A stretch of DNA of 64,000 bases from Ailanthus altissimus (GCA_946807835.1 OX327712.1:17440001-17504000); one strand, 5' to 3'. Counted from the stretch's first letter, positions 8,561 through 21,350 are shown. Numbers and translations: made by a program. The notes: generated by a model not told the origin, from the sequence alone.

Positions 8561-10600
8561 GATGATATTACAGAATCAATTTCAACATGATGCCATATCA
8601 TAATTCTAGGATTTTGGGTTCATTAAGTTGAAACAATTTTATATCTACATATTTATACCTTTCAATCTCTTTGCCTTTGCAATCAATTTTTTTTGTTTAT
8701 AATGGTGTGTGCAATTAAGAAGTGAACTCTTTCTTTAAATTCTATGGTCCATACATTCTTTTCTCATAATAGTTTTATTGCGTGCGAATATAATATTTAT
8801 GATATTAAAATTTATCTGAAAGATATCTTAAACTTTTGCTTATTCTAGTGAAACACTACAAAGTAATAACACAAAAGCATTTCCTTGGCTAGTAGAAACA
8901 TTATTATAATACCGAAAACACTTTCAAACACACATCTTCAATGTAGAAAACTAGTCAATGGAACAAGTTGATTAAATATTATATGAAGGAAATGACAAAT
9001 AGAATATTAAGGATTCAATTTCACTAAGAAACAGAAGCCAAAATACATTGTAAGTTGCTTTTGTGAAAGGGATAGAATATGCAAAGATAGATAGTTACAT
9101 TTGTGCTTGCCAGCGAGGATCACCTTTTTATTCTATTTATATATATATATATATGAAATTACGTAATTTATCATATAATTTGTAATATTAACGTTATTAA
9201 TTAATTAATTTATTATTTTAATATAATTTATAATATAATATAAAATTTATAATTTATAATATAATACAGATATTAAAACGTGTTCAAAAATTTTTCGTAT
9301 AATAAATTACATAATCCACGAGATAAGAAACCAACATTCTAAATGTAGAAATTTCAAATTTATTACTTTTTGCATCCCTTTCTTTTTTCTTTTTTCTTTT
9401 TACCGATCCAGGTTCAATCAATGCAATTTTCTTTCATTCGTCTCTGTCATGATTCGGAGAGTTTTAAGGAAACAAGGCAAAGTTAACTTCTCATCCCTCT
9501 TTCTTCTTTTCTCCTTTTTCTTTTCAGAATATACTAATTTTTATTACTTTATTCGAACACCAATAGTTTTAAGTCAAATATTTTCTAAGACTTTGTTGTT
9601 ATAGTTGTTTTGTTACGGGGCAATTTCAGATTTTTTTTTTGTTTAATACCCTATTTTTGCAATACTTCTGTTGTAATAGTTCAATACCCTATTTTTATAA
9701 TTAGATTATCATGTTTACATAATTGGAAAACAAATTTTATATCTAACTTACGTAATATATGACATATTCATTATTAATTGATATTTAATAATTATCACAT
9801 TAATAAAAATTAACGTTTAACTATTATCTGATAAATAATAATCACTAATTAATGACAAATTATTTAAAATACAAATTTTATATACCAACTATATAAATAA
9901 CTGATATTTTTAACCCAATACATTATTTTTGTTATGATATAACTTAAAAGTTCTTTGTCTAAATTTTTTGAGCGATTTTTATGGGCAATTGTGAGAAAAA
10001 TTTACACCCACCTATGGAGACTCAAAACGAGTTGCGAATTGGCAATTTCCATGGTATTTGAAAGAACAACAGTTGCTCTAAAGCAATCAGAAGATTTATG
10101 TCAACCGCACAACCATATATTTAAGCTTTATTGACAATCGCAATCGAGGCTGCCTAACCATGACCATAAGTAGAATATAAAAAGGAAAGCGATAGGAGAA
10201 ACGAAATCCTCCGGTGCCGGCTTCAGCAAGCCAAGTTTGAGTGAAAAGAGTAAGCACATAAAAGACTAAATTCCAAACTGTTATGCTTATTGCCCCACTT
10301 GTTCTATAAAATATTATCAAAAACCTTCTTCTGGGTTATAGACTTTAATTTTATGGCATAATAAAACATATAGAATAAGATAGCCAAAAATCTACATGAT
10401 TGGAAAACAATGACTTTCCTGAATTCATGCTGCCGAAAGTAAATTTTTTTTATTGGAGGAAAGAAATCAGCAACTGGCCTAGGTGAGTAGGTGGGAAAAT
10501 GTCTTTCATTTCCTTTAGGAATAACCAAACAATATGTCAAGAACAAACTTTTTGGAGTAATGGAGATACTAAGATTCAATTAAGAGGGAACAGGAGAGAT
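8561..10600. other. Intergenic, AT-rich
   Basis: No gene recognised. A short TA microsatellite lies near 9140 and pyrimidine-rich runs near 9380 and 9500. The last part probably holds the 3' UTR of the minus-strand BOLA4-like gene. Confidence 0.55.
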
Positions 10601-10639
10601 GCGGCAGTTTGTGCTCTTATTGAATCCCAAACTGCTTAA

Positions 10640-13600
10640 TCATTTATGGACCTCAGCTTCTGCAGAAGTTTTAGTAGTCATCCAGTCAACTGCATGCACT
10701 GTGCTTTGAAGCTCTTCCCAAATGGCTTTATATACCATCCTTTGCCTGTTCACTGCGGATTGTCCCTCAAAGACTGAAGCGATAACATCAATGCTGAATA
10801 TATGTTGCAGAGAATCTCAGTCAAGGATTAATAGTCTAAGAAACAAATTGGGGTCATGCTGTTACAGATCCAACATACACATGAATTTAGTCAAAAGGAA
10901 GACTAACATACAAAACCAGGCAAAAGCTAAATGGGCACCTCAAATTTTTTACACATTTAAAACTCACTTGTCTTGATAGCCCAAAAATCCTTTTCCACCA
11001 ACTAATGCCCCAGGATGAATTAAGCCATAACCAACATTCACTAGGGATGACAACACTAATTAACTCACTAGAACTGTCATACATCACATACTCTTTGAAT
11101 GATTCAAAAAAGTGGATCACGATATCTAGGATTTCCAGGGATCAACATTCAATAACTGAAATGGTGCGAGCATTGGGGGTTGGCTGAGCCCCCCAAGGTC
11201 TCACATCCTCACCTGAGTTCGACCCTCCCCTCCCTCGGTGGTGCGGAAATGTTGATAAAAATGTTATAATCCCCCTATTCAAAAAAATAAATAAATAACT
11301 GAAATGGTGCTTTGGGTGTCACCCGAATTTCAGACAAGTGGAAGTGTGGAACAATAAGCTAAAGCACTAAAATCTCTGTTGCTATGTGCTTAGATTAAAC
11401 CACAAAAGCACTAATAAAAGAGCATATAGAAACAGTCTTTATAATTTTTTATAAAAAAAATAAATTCCCTTTCTTAAATTTTACATAATTTAAACCTACA
11501 TCTCTCCCCAACCCTAGAGTGAGTGGGATTTGAACCAAAAAGTTGTACCTATTAAGCCAACTAGCACCCACAATCCACTCCACTCAAATCTCAATCTCAT
11601 TAAACCAGAAGAAAGAAATGAAAAATAAAAGATAAAATATGCCCGAAACAGATTTTGTAAAATAAAACATTAGACAGTTCCTCCACTCCTCTCTTCACCT
11701 TTCAACAAAGTTACTTTCACAATTTTTCCCTCCAAATCCCTATATTAAAATTATGATTTTGGAACTATTTTTCTTCCTTCTGGTCTTTCTTTATTTCTCT
11801 TCTCAGAGACAATATAAACAAGTTCTATTTACATGGTGCAATCCATCAAACTCCTAATCCTCTCAAACAATGCTATGCAATTTATAAAATATTTGAAGTT
11901 GAATCTACTGTTGTTAGTTAGTTTGAATTTAATTTATAATAAATGTGATTTTGTGTATGATGATGGTTCCTTTTACTTTTAATCTTTGAAATTTAAAGTT
12001 AGGCTTTGATTTCATTTGCATAGTTGAATTGTGTTTTATGCTTTCCTTTCAGAGCTATTTTACCGTAGAATCAATTATGACTTGATTTTCTTGTTGCCTT
12101 ATTGGAGGTCAAGTATAGAAATTGCAAAAAGGGGATGGGATTACCATAACAGCTATGTAATCAATGAATCTTTCATCAATGGAATGTTCATTTCCAAAGC
12201 ACCCATAATATAAGACAGATAGATTAAATGAATAAATGAGAACCAATGTTAAACAAGCTACTTAGGCTATTTTCATTGATAATTAAAGAAGAAAGCACAG
12301 CTAAAATAATAAAAACAAAGTACAATAACCTTAAAGGCAATATACATTTTCCTATGTATACATTTTGATTCATGGAACATGAACTCACTTAACATGCCGA
12401 CCATCCCCATAAGCATCTTTTACAGATACTGATTCTGCATTGAGATGCTCCTTGATCTGTAAAAAAAGTAAATTGCAAGGTAAAATATAAAAAAGAGGAT
12501 AACAATTGCATAAGGTGTTATTCTAAGTACTAGCAAGAGAGCTGATTCCAATAGTATGAGATCAAGTGAAACATTCACTATCTCACTGGACAAAGATAGC
12601 CTGAAATGCTCAGTATTACATCTATTTCTTTGAAACCTATGGTAGGTAGTATACCTTGTATTCAATATTACTCAAACCAAAATTTGCTTCCGAATCTAAT
12701 AAACAAGATGGTTAAAAGAAAAAAAACACATTTCATTTACTTCCCCAACATGACTCTACTTCCTATATCTTAAAGGAAGGATTGGTCGAGTCTGACAAGA
12801 TTCAAAAGAATGAACTATAAGGCTTAATACTTCCTCTCATTCCAGTGGTTATGTTAACATTGAAAAAGTCAATATTAAATTGCATATGTTGCTTGTCAAT
12901 CAACTTCATGTAAATCACCTTCTGTCGTTTCATAAACTACTAATGATTGCCTAATGGACAGGGATTTTTTTCCCTCCTCAATGTCAGTTAGGGAAAAATT
13001 ATAAATTCACTCGTCTAACGTAAGGAAACAAGAAAACCAGCTACGATGTTTCCTAATCATGTTAATAAAATGCTCAAATAAAGCTTATAATGCATCTAAA
13101 TGAACTAAAGCATGTTTTGCTGTCCGGTTACAACTTGCAAACTATGAATTATATGTTACATCGCATGAAATTCAATGATTCAATGATAAGCACAGAGCCT
13201 ATTCATCCAGCATCATAACACAACCAAATGGTTTTCTCTACCAAGATTTTTACTTTTTTTTTAACAATGTGTCGGTAAATTAGGAATGTTTAGGATTTGA
13301 TTGTTTGAAGATTTAAATAAATTAGGAAAATCATATCCTATAATTAATGTTGGTAAATTAGGAATGTTTAGAATTTGCATGTTAGAGATTTAAACAAAAA
13401 GTCATATCCTAAAATTAAAGGAAAGAGTAAATCTTTGATTGTATGGGATTCTAGAGTTAACCTTTCTCTATTTCCTCCTATTTAAGTTGTATATTTTATG
13501 TAATTTATAATTAATAAAGAGAAATTTATTCTTTCTTTTCTCTCTGTAAATTACTATACAGTAATATTACATCAAATATCTATTATACAATATATATATC

Positions 13601-14339
13601 TATCAGGACCATACATTTATGCACACTCGAACTCATACTTGCATAATAAGAGAATCAACTATCCCATAATAGAAAAATCAACTACGATTACAAGAAGAGA
13701 AAAATATTTACAATGCCATATGCTATTGCCAAAGATTGAACCCCTGACCTCAAGTCAGGGAGTGCACAGGCCTTTGGCAGGTGCAAGTAAGATTTTTAAT
13801 CTGAAACTTGACATATGTACCTATTTAAGAAAAACAATTCATGTTCTGAATGTTTTAGTTTTTTCCCTTATCATATTTTTCCTGTATTTACTATGTCAAT
13901 AAAATTAATAGAACTTGCCTCAACTGAATACAATTTCTCAGCTCACTACAACCAAGCCTGCCCATCTATTTATTGAACTAAAAACAACAGCTAATATGAG
14001 ACTCAAATTAAATAATACAAAGCACCATAAAAGTGGGATGATAGGCGAGTCGATAGAGCCAGCGTCGTTAACGTGGGTAGCTCTGGTCGTGAATCTACGC
14101 GGACCAACAAGACCAAATCGCGAGTTCGATACTATGTGACCGTCACTTTGGATTCGGAGCTTGGTTTTGGTGCAATTATTGGAAGTCTAAAATAAAGAAC
14201 TTGTTTGTGTTCCGCTTTTGTTTCGCAAGACTATTGTTTGAGAAACAAATGGTCTCTTAGGTTGGAGAAGGAGACGAGAAAAGTTTCTAGACGACGACGA
14301 CGATAAAATGTACGGACGCGGTATCAGGTTCTTCGCCAT
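10640..14339 (-). CDS. BOLA4: BolA-like protein, BOLA4 type, first exon interrupted
   Basis: BolA proteins work with monothiol glutaredoxins in Fe-S/redox regulation; the BOLA4 type is targeted to plastids and mitochondria. Two exons are secure: 12389-12456 ([22 protein letters not shown]) and 10640-10793 ([19 protein letters not shown] and on to the stop). They have canonical GT/AG sites and join in phase. A 5' exon is at about 14030-14339, starting [12 protein letters not shown] with a Ser/Arg-rich transit peptide and ending [14 protein letters not shown]. It is broken by an in-frame TAG at 14187-14189, after codon 50. No good donor follows SP, and the expected short link to IKE is missing. 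A possible 41-nt exon at 12655-12695 (GLSNIEYK) fits at its 3' end only. The family and 3' half are firm; whether the gene still works is open. An assembly error is also possible. Confidence 0.72.
11151..11310 (+). mobile_element. SINE with 17-bp target duplication
   Basis: The body at 11168-11293 (126 bp) is flanked by perfect copies of AATAACTGAAATGGTGC (11151-11167 and 11294-11310). It has a pol III B-box-like GAGTTCGACCC, a weaker A-box region near GGGTTGGCTGAG, and an A-rich (AAAT)n tail. This is diagnostic of a tRNA-derived SINE inserted by LINE machinery. It lies in the intron before the last BOLA4-like exon. Confidence 0.85.
11450..11580 (-). mobile_element. SINE-like, tRNA-derived head
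   Basis: On the minus strand: A-box-like TAGTTGGCTTAATAGG, then B-box GGTTCAAATCCC, followed by an A/T-rich tail toward 11450. No clear target duplication found. Confidence 0.5.
13270..13571 (+). mobile_element. Probable solo or truncated LTR in BOLA4 intron
   Basis: Starts TGTCGGTAAATTAGGAATG and repeats that head at 13348. It has a TATTTAAG TATA-like site, then AATAAAGAG, and ends near AATATTACA. The layout is LTR-like (U3-TATA-polyA), but no target duplication was found. Confidence 0.4.
13725..13795 (-). mobile_element. SINE-like fragment
   Basis: On the minus strand, AGGTCAGGGGTTCAATC contains a B-box, preceded by a GC-rich tRNA-like stem. No tail or target duplication is defined. Confidence 0.35.
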
Positions 14340-14401
14340 TGTAGCCGTGTGGCTAATTTTGAAACTGGTTTTGCTTAGTAGTTGCTGCGACAACGGCTTG
14401 T

Positions 14402-14432
14402 AATGGGCCAACTGGCTGTCCGTGGGCTTACG
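14402..14432 (-). promoter_or_regulatory. Site II-like motifs upstream of BOLA4 exon 1
   Basis: TGGGCC and TGGGCT lie 65-95 bp upstream of the minus-strand ATG at 14339. Site II (TGGGCY) pairs are typical of promoters of organelle and housekeeping genes. This suggests the promoter is kept although exon 1 is damaged. Confidence 0.5.
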
Positions 14433-14459
14433 TTGCAAAACGAGAGTCATTCTCTCAAA

Positions 14460-15430
14460 GGAAGGGTAAAAATGTAATCTCGTAATTTTCTGTAATGTTT
14501 TTAGAAATTTTTTTAAAAATAACTCTAAAATTTTATAAAAATACTTTTTTTATCCCCCTTTTAATTACTTATTTTTTATTAGTCAAATAAATTATAAATA
14601 GACGTATTTGTTCTCATATTCATAAGAGATATTATCATAAATATATCTGAGGTATCACTTTATATAAGTAAAATTTATTAGTTTAGAAAATAAGTAATAA
14701 TGCCAAACTGTTGGAGAATATTCTGTTAAAATTAATATAATTATATAAAATGATTAAATTATACTTGAACATAGCACAATTTTTAAAAAAACACATTAAT
14801 TTTTTAATAAATTAATAATATATTCTCTTTTATTTTTAAATTTTTTGAATTAATAATATTACTAATTTAAAAAATAAATTAATAAAACAATAAATCGGTA
14901 GTCAAATGGCCGTCGGTTCCACCAACCATTATGGCTGCTGGTTAGCCATTTCAATCGCTGGTAACCAATTGCCTTTGTATTTTTTTATTTTTAAATTTTA
15001 TTTTATTTTATTTATTATTATTTAAAAAAATGGGTGTTTGGATATAAGGATAGCCTTATTTAGATAATGAGATAAATGTGTTTAGATATGGAATAAAGAC
15101 TGTTTTGATAAATCAGCATTGAAATGATGACATTATCCTTTTGATAGTTAATTTTAACAAAAGATTTTACTAGTAGATTTTATTAATATTAGGCGATATT
15201 TTAGGGGTATTCATGATAATACCCATATTCATAATATAGTGCTAAATAAAATATTCGAACTAAAATATAACAAATTTAAATATAAATTTGAGTCAATTTA
15301 TTTTCAAAAATACATTTCAATATTCAAAATTTGAAATAAATAGATTTAAAATGATTGCATTGCAAAAAAAAACTGAAAAATGAAGTGACAAAAAAATTTA
15401 AGAGTTGTATCGCGAGGAACTATTGTGGCC
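14460..15430. other. Intergenic, AT-rich
   Basis: Nothing beyond short AT repeats; no frame, RNA gene or transposon end was recognised. Confidence 0.55.
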
Positions 15431-15435
15431 CTACT

Positions 15436-15590
15436 ATGCTATTATGCCATCTCAATCAAGGCATCTCAGACTCGAGATGCCTTGTTCGATATGCCATTGT
15501 GCCATCCTAGTCATAGCATCTTGAACTCGAGATGCCTTATTTGATATGCCATTGTGTTATCCTAACCATAGCATCTCGAACCCTAGATGC
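15436..15590. repeat. 55-bp tandem repeat, 2.8 copies
   Basis: Units 15436-15490 and 15491-15545 plus a partial unit 15546-15590. Each carries ATGCCATTGTGCCATCC and an imperfect palindrome around GCATCT..CTCGAGATGC. Copies differ by several substitutions. Confidence 0.88.
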
Positions 15591-15599
15591 AATAACCGA

Positions 15600-17100
15600 G
15601 ACACACTGGACCAAAACGGCGATCGCCCACCCACTTTGACCACCATCTGGGTTCTAACTCATTTTCAACAAATATAAAAAAAAATTTAAACTTTTTTTAA
15701 AAAAAAATATTTATCAAGAATCGATCATTTTTCAAAGTTTAAAATAAAAAATATATTTTGCAAGACGTGATTTATACAATGATAATTTTTAAATTCTTGA
15801 TCTAATTGAATTTTTATTAAGAGAATTTCAAATAAAGAGAATATGTTTTTATGTTTAAAAGTATGAGAGTCTAAATTTTACATTTTTTATTATTAAAAAA
15901 TATTAAATTAAGACATGGCTAATATAATATATTTATAAAATTTGAGGTTATTTCTAAAATTTTCCCATACTTTTAAGCCATTTTATCTCGATGTTAAATG
16001 GGGGCCTACAAAAAGAAAATTATTATGATATATAGATATTTGCTCTAGTAGTAAAATTTATGCTTTTGATTCTTTTAATTATTAGGATATTAGTTTTAAT
16101 ATCTTTAATTTATTGTTATACTTTAGGTTTGGTAAAAAATTTCATACTCGAATTCAACTTAGAAAAATTCATATTCGAACCGGATCTAGATTTGTAATTT
16201 GATCCAAAAAATTTAAGTTTTTTTTTGGGATTTAGGTTTTTTTTTATGAAAAATTTAAATTCAGGCCGGATCCGAATTTTTTTGAGAACTTAGAAACTTG
16301 GACTGAGATTTGAATTTTATTTATTTATTTTTTAAAAAATTTAAATTAATTTCTAAAATTCATAAAATTTAATATATATATATATATATGAATTTATTAA
16401 TTATTTTATAAAATAAATATTCTAAATGTTCAAATTTCACCTAAATATTTTTTAAAAAAAATTAAAATAAATTTTAATAAAAAATATTGGTTTAAATTCA
16501 AATCCAAATTTAAACTCAAATTCTAAAAAATTCAAACAAAACTCAAGTTTCGAGTTCATTATAAAATTTTAAATTTAAATCAAAATTGAACAAAGCTCAA
16601 ATTCAAAATTTATCATTCTTATAGTCTGATAATAAATTGAGACATATACATATGTACTTTAGTCTAGTAATAAGTTGAGGTTTGAGTTAATGTCACCCAC
16701 GTTGGTTAGAAATAATATAAAAGGTTAATTTTAATCCTCCCATTGAACTAATCCAGTGCATTCGCTGCTGTACTTTAGTCTGGTGGTAGGTTGAGGGTTG
16801 AGACTTGATCGCATGTCACCCATGTCCGTCGGAACACAGCATAGGATTTAGCGGCGGTGAAATGGGGTTTACCCATCAGGCTTTGGTGTGTATCGTTTTC
16901 TATTAATTGATGGTGCGTATCTTATGCATAAGCATAAGAGATGCACTAAAAAGGACAATTCACATATCAGTATATTTTTTAATAAGATAATGGTATTGGA
17001 AAGCATGCACAGTACAATGTGATATTCGGCACATTATCATTTAACACCCCTTCAAAATCCACAAATTTAAGAATTAAACTCACAAACATCTCATATTCTC
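15600..17100. other. Intergenic, AT-rich
   Basis: No gene. About 16120-16620 is low-complexity with repeated AAATTCAAATTC-like words. Two related blocks near 16653 and 16769 are described separately. Confidence 0.55.
16650..16860 (+). repeat. Two related SINE-head-like blocks
   Basis: GTACTTTAGTCTAGTAATAA (16653) and GTACTTTAGTCTGGTGGTAG (16769) each continue with GGTTTGAG or GGGTTGAG and then GTCACCCA. The pair of motifs resembles pol III A and B boxes. The roughly 116-bp spacing suggests a nested or tandem SINE. Confidence 0.35.
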
Positions 17101-17141
17101 AATCTCATCCTTCGATCTCTGTTGTCAAACCCCAAATACAA

Positions 17142-20100
17142 TTACAAAGCCGATGCTATAAAAGCAGTTTTACTGTCATCTACACCCACGTTCCCCTTCA
17201 ACGTCATCTCCAATTCCTCCACAAACCTCGCCATCGCCGGCCCCGGCAAGCACACCGGCACAACAATCCCATCCTCCCCGTTCTTATTCCTAAATGGAAT
17301 AATAAAACTTGCCACTCCTGGAATAGCCCCAACGCCGCCCTTTGCCGGCCCGCCATAGGCCGCCTTCCCCCACCCGAAATCTACCTCCCCAAACCCCGCC
17401 CGACTCACATCTGATACAAGGTAGGATCGGACTACTGTGAAGTGGGGCCTACCCTTTATCACCATCAAATTTGCCACTGACTTCATATACTCCTCGTCCA
17501 CCTCATTTTTGGCTTTTCTCACGAGCTCCAACGCATACCCTAACGGATTCTTGCTCAGCTTCTCTGCCGTTGACACCGCCACTGGAAAAGCGAAAGCGTT
17601 GCCGTAATATCCGGAGGGTAACGGCGGGTTGAACTTGGAGCGGGCGTTGACGATGCAGATTATACGCATTTCCTCAGTGGGGTCGGGTTGCAGGGCGATA
17701 GTGCGGGAGCGCCAGAGGCAGGCGGTGAGGATTTCGAAGGTGGAGCAGCGGCGAAGGTGAGGCGGGAGGGTGCGGCGGATAGCGGAGACTTCTTTCGGGC
17801 CGAAGAAGAATGAGCTGTGGGCCATGTCGTCCAGCGGGATGATTGTGCCCTTGGTGTCGGGGACTTGGTCGTACTCGCGGTGCCTAGAGGTCACCCGAGG
17901 CGGGTCTCGAGCGTCGAGTAAGTGTCGTTCCCAGACGGGGGGAATGGCTGGGGAAAGTGCGCCGCGTGCCATTTCTCCGACGGCGGACATGAAGTGGACT
18001 AGGCCAGCGGCGTCGCTCATAGTATGATTAAGGCGGAGGGCGAAAATGAAACCGCCGCATTTGAGGCGGGTCACCTAACAATTTGAAAATAATAATATAG
18101 CATAATTAAAAATGATTTCTTAGTGCACTTGCTTAAAATAACTCGTAGTTAATAGGTATGCAATACAATTTTTAAGTGTTAGGCTTAATTCCCTCTCTTT
18201 TATTGTAAAAAAAAAAAATATATATATATATATATGTGTGTGTATTATAATGTCAAAAAAAAATTTGAATGATTTCATAATTCAAAAGATATTATTAAGA
18301 GACAAATTTAACGGAGCACGACGGTTCAGTCTAATTGGTTAAACTCTTTCAATACTCATATTTTTATTTGGGTTTGAACTCTTTTTTTTTTTAAGTGGTG
18401 TAAAAAATAAAAATATATTGTAATTCCCTTTTAAAAAAAAACAAAGAGACAAATTTGATCCTTAATAAATTTATATATATATATAAAGGGATATAAAAGA
18501 CACTTATTTAAATGTTTAGTAATAAAAAGTTTACGATATATTTCTTCACTAAAGTGAAGATTTTAAATATATATATATTTTTTAAGTAAAAAATAAATAT
18601 ATACAGGAATATAACAAAATATTCATTTTATATATATAAAGCTGATCAGATAGGTGACAGGTACTGTTTTAACAGTGCCCGATGCCCACTTAATCAAATT
18701 ATATATAAAGGGATATAATCTGCAATACTCATAAGATAAGTTCATTTATTAATAAATATTAATACCAATTGTTAGTTCAAATAATATCAATGTCAATTGT
18801 TAGTTCATAAATATCAATATTAATCGTTAGTTCAAGTCTGTTAAAATTTAAAGATCAAAAGAATAGTAAATAAAACAATATTTAAATAATTTTTTTTCGA
18901 AACAAAAAATACTTAAATGAGTTTAATTTTATAAAATTATGCAATAACATATTGATGTAGAATTAAAGCTAATGTTTGATTATCTTTTTTGTACTTCTAT
19001 TAATAAGTGGATTAAAAATGTTGATGATAAGTTTTAATTATGGATATGTTAGAATTTATTTGTTAGTTCTTTAATAAATTGTAGCAAATATTGAACCAAA
19101 AATAAAAAAAATGAAAATACTAATTTTATATGAGACTAAAATGTTGTTTATTAAATTTCATTCAAAGTTAGACTCAATTTGAGTGCTTAAATGAGTATTA
19201 TTTGGATTGGGATTTGTGCTAACTGATTTGTGCTAATATAAATATATATATATGTATTACGACATAATTATCAAGTTAAATATATAAATTAACACAATTT
19301 CGGTCGTGAAATTGGAAGTTTATATGTACGAGTTCTGTATAAAATTTCATATATTATAGTTTATTATACTGATTTATTGTATGCATAGAATTTACTGCAT
19401 AAAGTTAATTATAATTTTTCTGAATAAAAGAAATGGATTGGCTTGTGATATGTTTTATATACAAATAATTAATTGTATGAACATTTACATAAATATGAAA
19501 AACAAATTATGATTATAAATTGCAAAGGTGACAACAAAAACAATTTAAAAAATCATGTATAAACCATATTGATATTATTTCTCCCATATTCAGCATAAAA
19601 AATAATTGATTATTAGTTCCTGTTATTAAAAAAAGAATATCATATATCTAAAAAAGAAGAAACCGAAACACCTGAAGAAGCGAGAAAGAGAGATCAAGAT
19701 TTAAAAAACTCTCCTGATAAAAAAATTTCAATATTCAAAGCACCTTGAACCTTTTTGTCTTATGATAAAAAAGAATAACAAAATGAAAATAAACATATGT
19801 ATAGATAATAATAATAATAACGATGATGACGATGATGATGGTGATTATAAGGAAGTAATTATGGAAGATATGGATACCTGAATAAGTAACAATGGGCAAT
19901 CGAGGACTCCGGAAGAGCCAGGAACATCAAAAAGAAGCTCTTCCAAGCACGGAAATGGAGGCTGAAGAGCATCACCAAATTGCTGAAGCGTAACATCAGC
20001 ATCAGCCTCAATGAACAGGACACCTTCACCAGTACAATCTACCATAAGTTTGCTGTTAGGCCCTTCTCGGAGCCTGCCCGCAAACGGGTAGTAGAAAACA

Positions 20101-20327
20101 AGTGTTTCTGCAATGGCTTCCCTGATCACCTTAACGGGGTCTTTTTCTTTCATGGAAGGATCATATTTGTAAAACTGTATCACCGGGATTTGGAACCGAA
20201 GACCCTCTTGGTCATCGATATCCGACAAGGGTTTGAGCTCTCGAGGCCTCAGCTTGGCCGGAACGATTATCTCAGGTGGGCACCTACGGACTTTGAAGAC
20301 TAGGTTGGTGGTGGAGGGTGGTGCCAT
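17142..20327 (-). CDS. BAHD acyltransferase, benzyl alcohol O-benzoyltransferase-like
   Basis: A 460-residue BAHD enzyme, which moves an acyl group from acyl-CoA to an alcohol (ester formation, cytosol). Exon 1 is 19878-20327 and exon 2 is 17142-18074, joined in phase 0 across a 1.8-kb intron with GT-AG ends; the GTG at 18074 is an exon start, not a start codon. The catalytic HTMSD (HxxxD) is at residues 167-171 and the structural DFGWG at 382-386. The N-terminal [12 protein letters not shown], the [11 protein letters not shown] stretch and the length fit the clade containing benzyl alcohol O-benzoyltransferase (HSR201) and methanol anthraniloyltransferases. The exact alcohol and acyl donor cannot be read from sequence. 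No break is visible. Exons are markedly GC-richer than the surrounding DNA. Confidence 0.92.
18297..18456 (+). mobile_element. SINE in the BAHD intron, 13-bp target duplication
   Basis: Perfect AAGAGACAAATTT copies at 18297-18309 and 18444-18456 flank a 134-bp body. The body has an A-box-like CAGTCTAATTGGTTAAACTC, a B-box-like GGGTTTGAACTC and an A-rich end. It is antisense to the BAHD gene. Confidence 0.8.
19808..19845. repeat. (AAT)n/(GATGAC)n microsatellite
   Basis: Imperfect trinucleotide run just inside the BAHD intron, near the exon 1 donor. Confidence 0.75.
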
Positions 20328-21250
20328 GATGTGTTTTGAGAATGATATAAAAGCAAAAGCAAATCGCAGGAATATTGAGAACTATGAATATGATTTGGTT
20401 TGGTTTGTGTTTGTTTAGGCAGCTTTGGAAGTGGTAGCTGGCTTGCTGCAGATACAGGAAGAGCAAGGGCTTTTTATAATAAGAGGGAGGGAGAGTGGTG
20501 GGGTTAAAACGACATCATTTTCTGTTTGGATTTAAACAAATAATTGTGAATGAACATAGTGATTGTCTGACTGTCCAGAAGTGATTGTGCAAAAGCCTGG
20601 TGAATTTCCTGGCTGCTGCTGTCTCGGTGCTACTGACTCACAATAAATTGACTAATCATTGGCTTGTTGCTTCAATTGAAAATATTACTGAAGTTTCAGG
20701 AAAATATAGGGATATTGCGGCATTATACCTATAAAATTAAGTTAGAGAAAATAGTATTTAAGGTTTTAATAGAAACACACCCAATAAAAAACCCACTCAA
20801 GAGTCTTTTAATAGAAACATACCCAATTACTTAGAAAAATGTCATAGTTAAAAATTTACAAGAGCCAAAAACTTTGTAAATCACTTAATTGCTTAGAAAA
20901 AAATTTGGGGTGCAGGGCCATGGCTGCATAAAAGCCTCTTATTGTTATAGATTGGCTACTTATATAACCAACTTGTCCATCATATACACAACCCAAAAAA
21001 ATTACCAAAATTAATTTTAAATTGTAATCAGATAGTTATTTTATGGGTAAAGTTTGTATTTTTTTTTTTGCTTAAATTAAGGGTTCAAACTCTAATAAAA
21101 ATAATATATTTTTATTTCTCTAGTGTTTAGGAAGTTGTTGCAATTATTAATAATTAATATAATTCTTTGAGATCTGAAACTAAAATTGTAATATTTGTAC
21201 TTATATTTTTTTTTAAAAAAATTAACTTGAAGTTGAACACCCTAGAAGTA
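20328..21250. other. Upstream region of BAHD gene, no other gene
   Basis: Probable promoter and 5' UTR of the minus-strand BAHD gene. A TTTTTATAATAAG stretch near 20470 on the plus strand is its likely TATA region read in reverse. The rest is AT-rich. Confidence 0.45.
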
Positions 21251-21257
21251 AGTAATA

Positions 21258-21350
21258 TGTATGGTTGGCTAAACTCGATACCTCAATTTATGAATGGGTA
21301 TGGGTTCAAATAGACTTTCCTTCTAAAGAGAGAAGAAATCCACTCATAAA
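21258..21350 (+). mobile_element. SINE-like fragment
   Basis: A-box-like TGGTTGGCTAAACTCG and B-box-like GGGTTCAAATAG are about 40 bp apart, as in tRNA-derived SINE heads. No target duplication found. Confidence 0.4.

Noticed and set aside
10096..10579. Two minus-strand frames downstream of BOLA4
   Set aside because: No family motif and AT-driven composition; more likely 3' UTR or intergenic DNA.
17019..18027. Plus-strand frames opposite the BAHD gene
   Set aside because: Antisense shadows of a GC-rich exon that has clear BAHD motifs on the minus strand.
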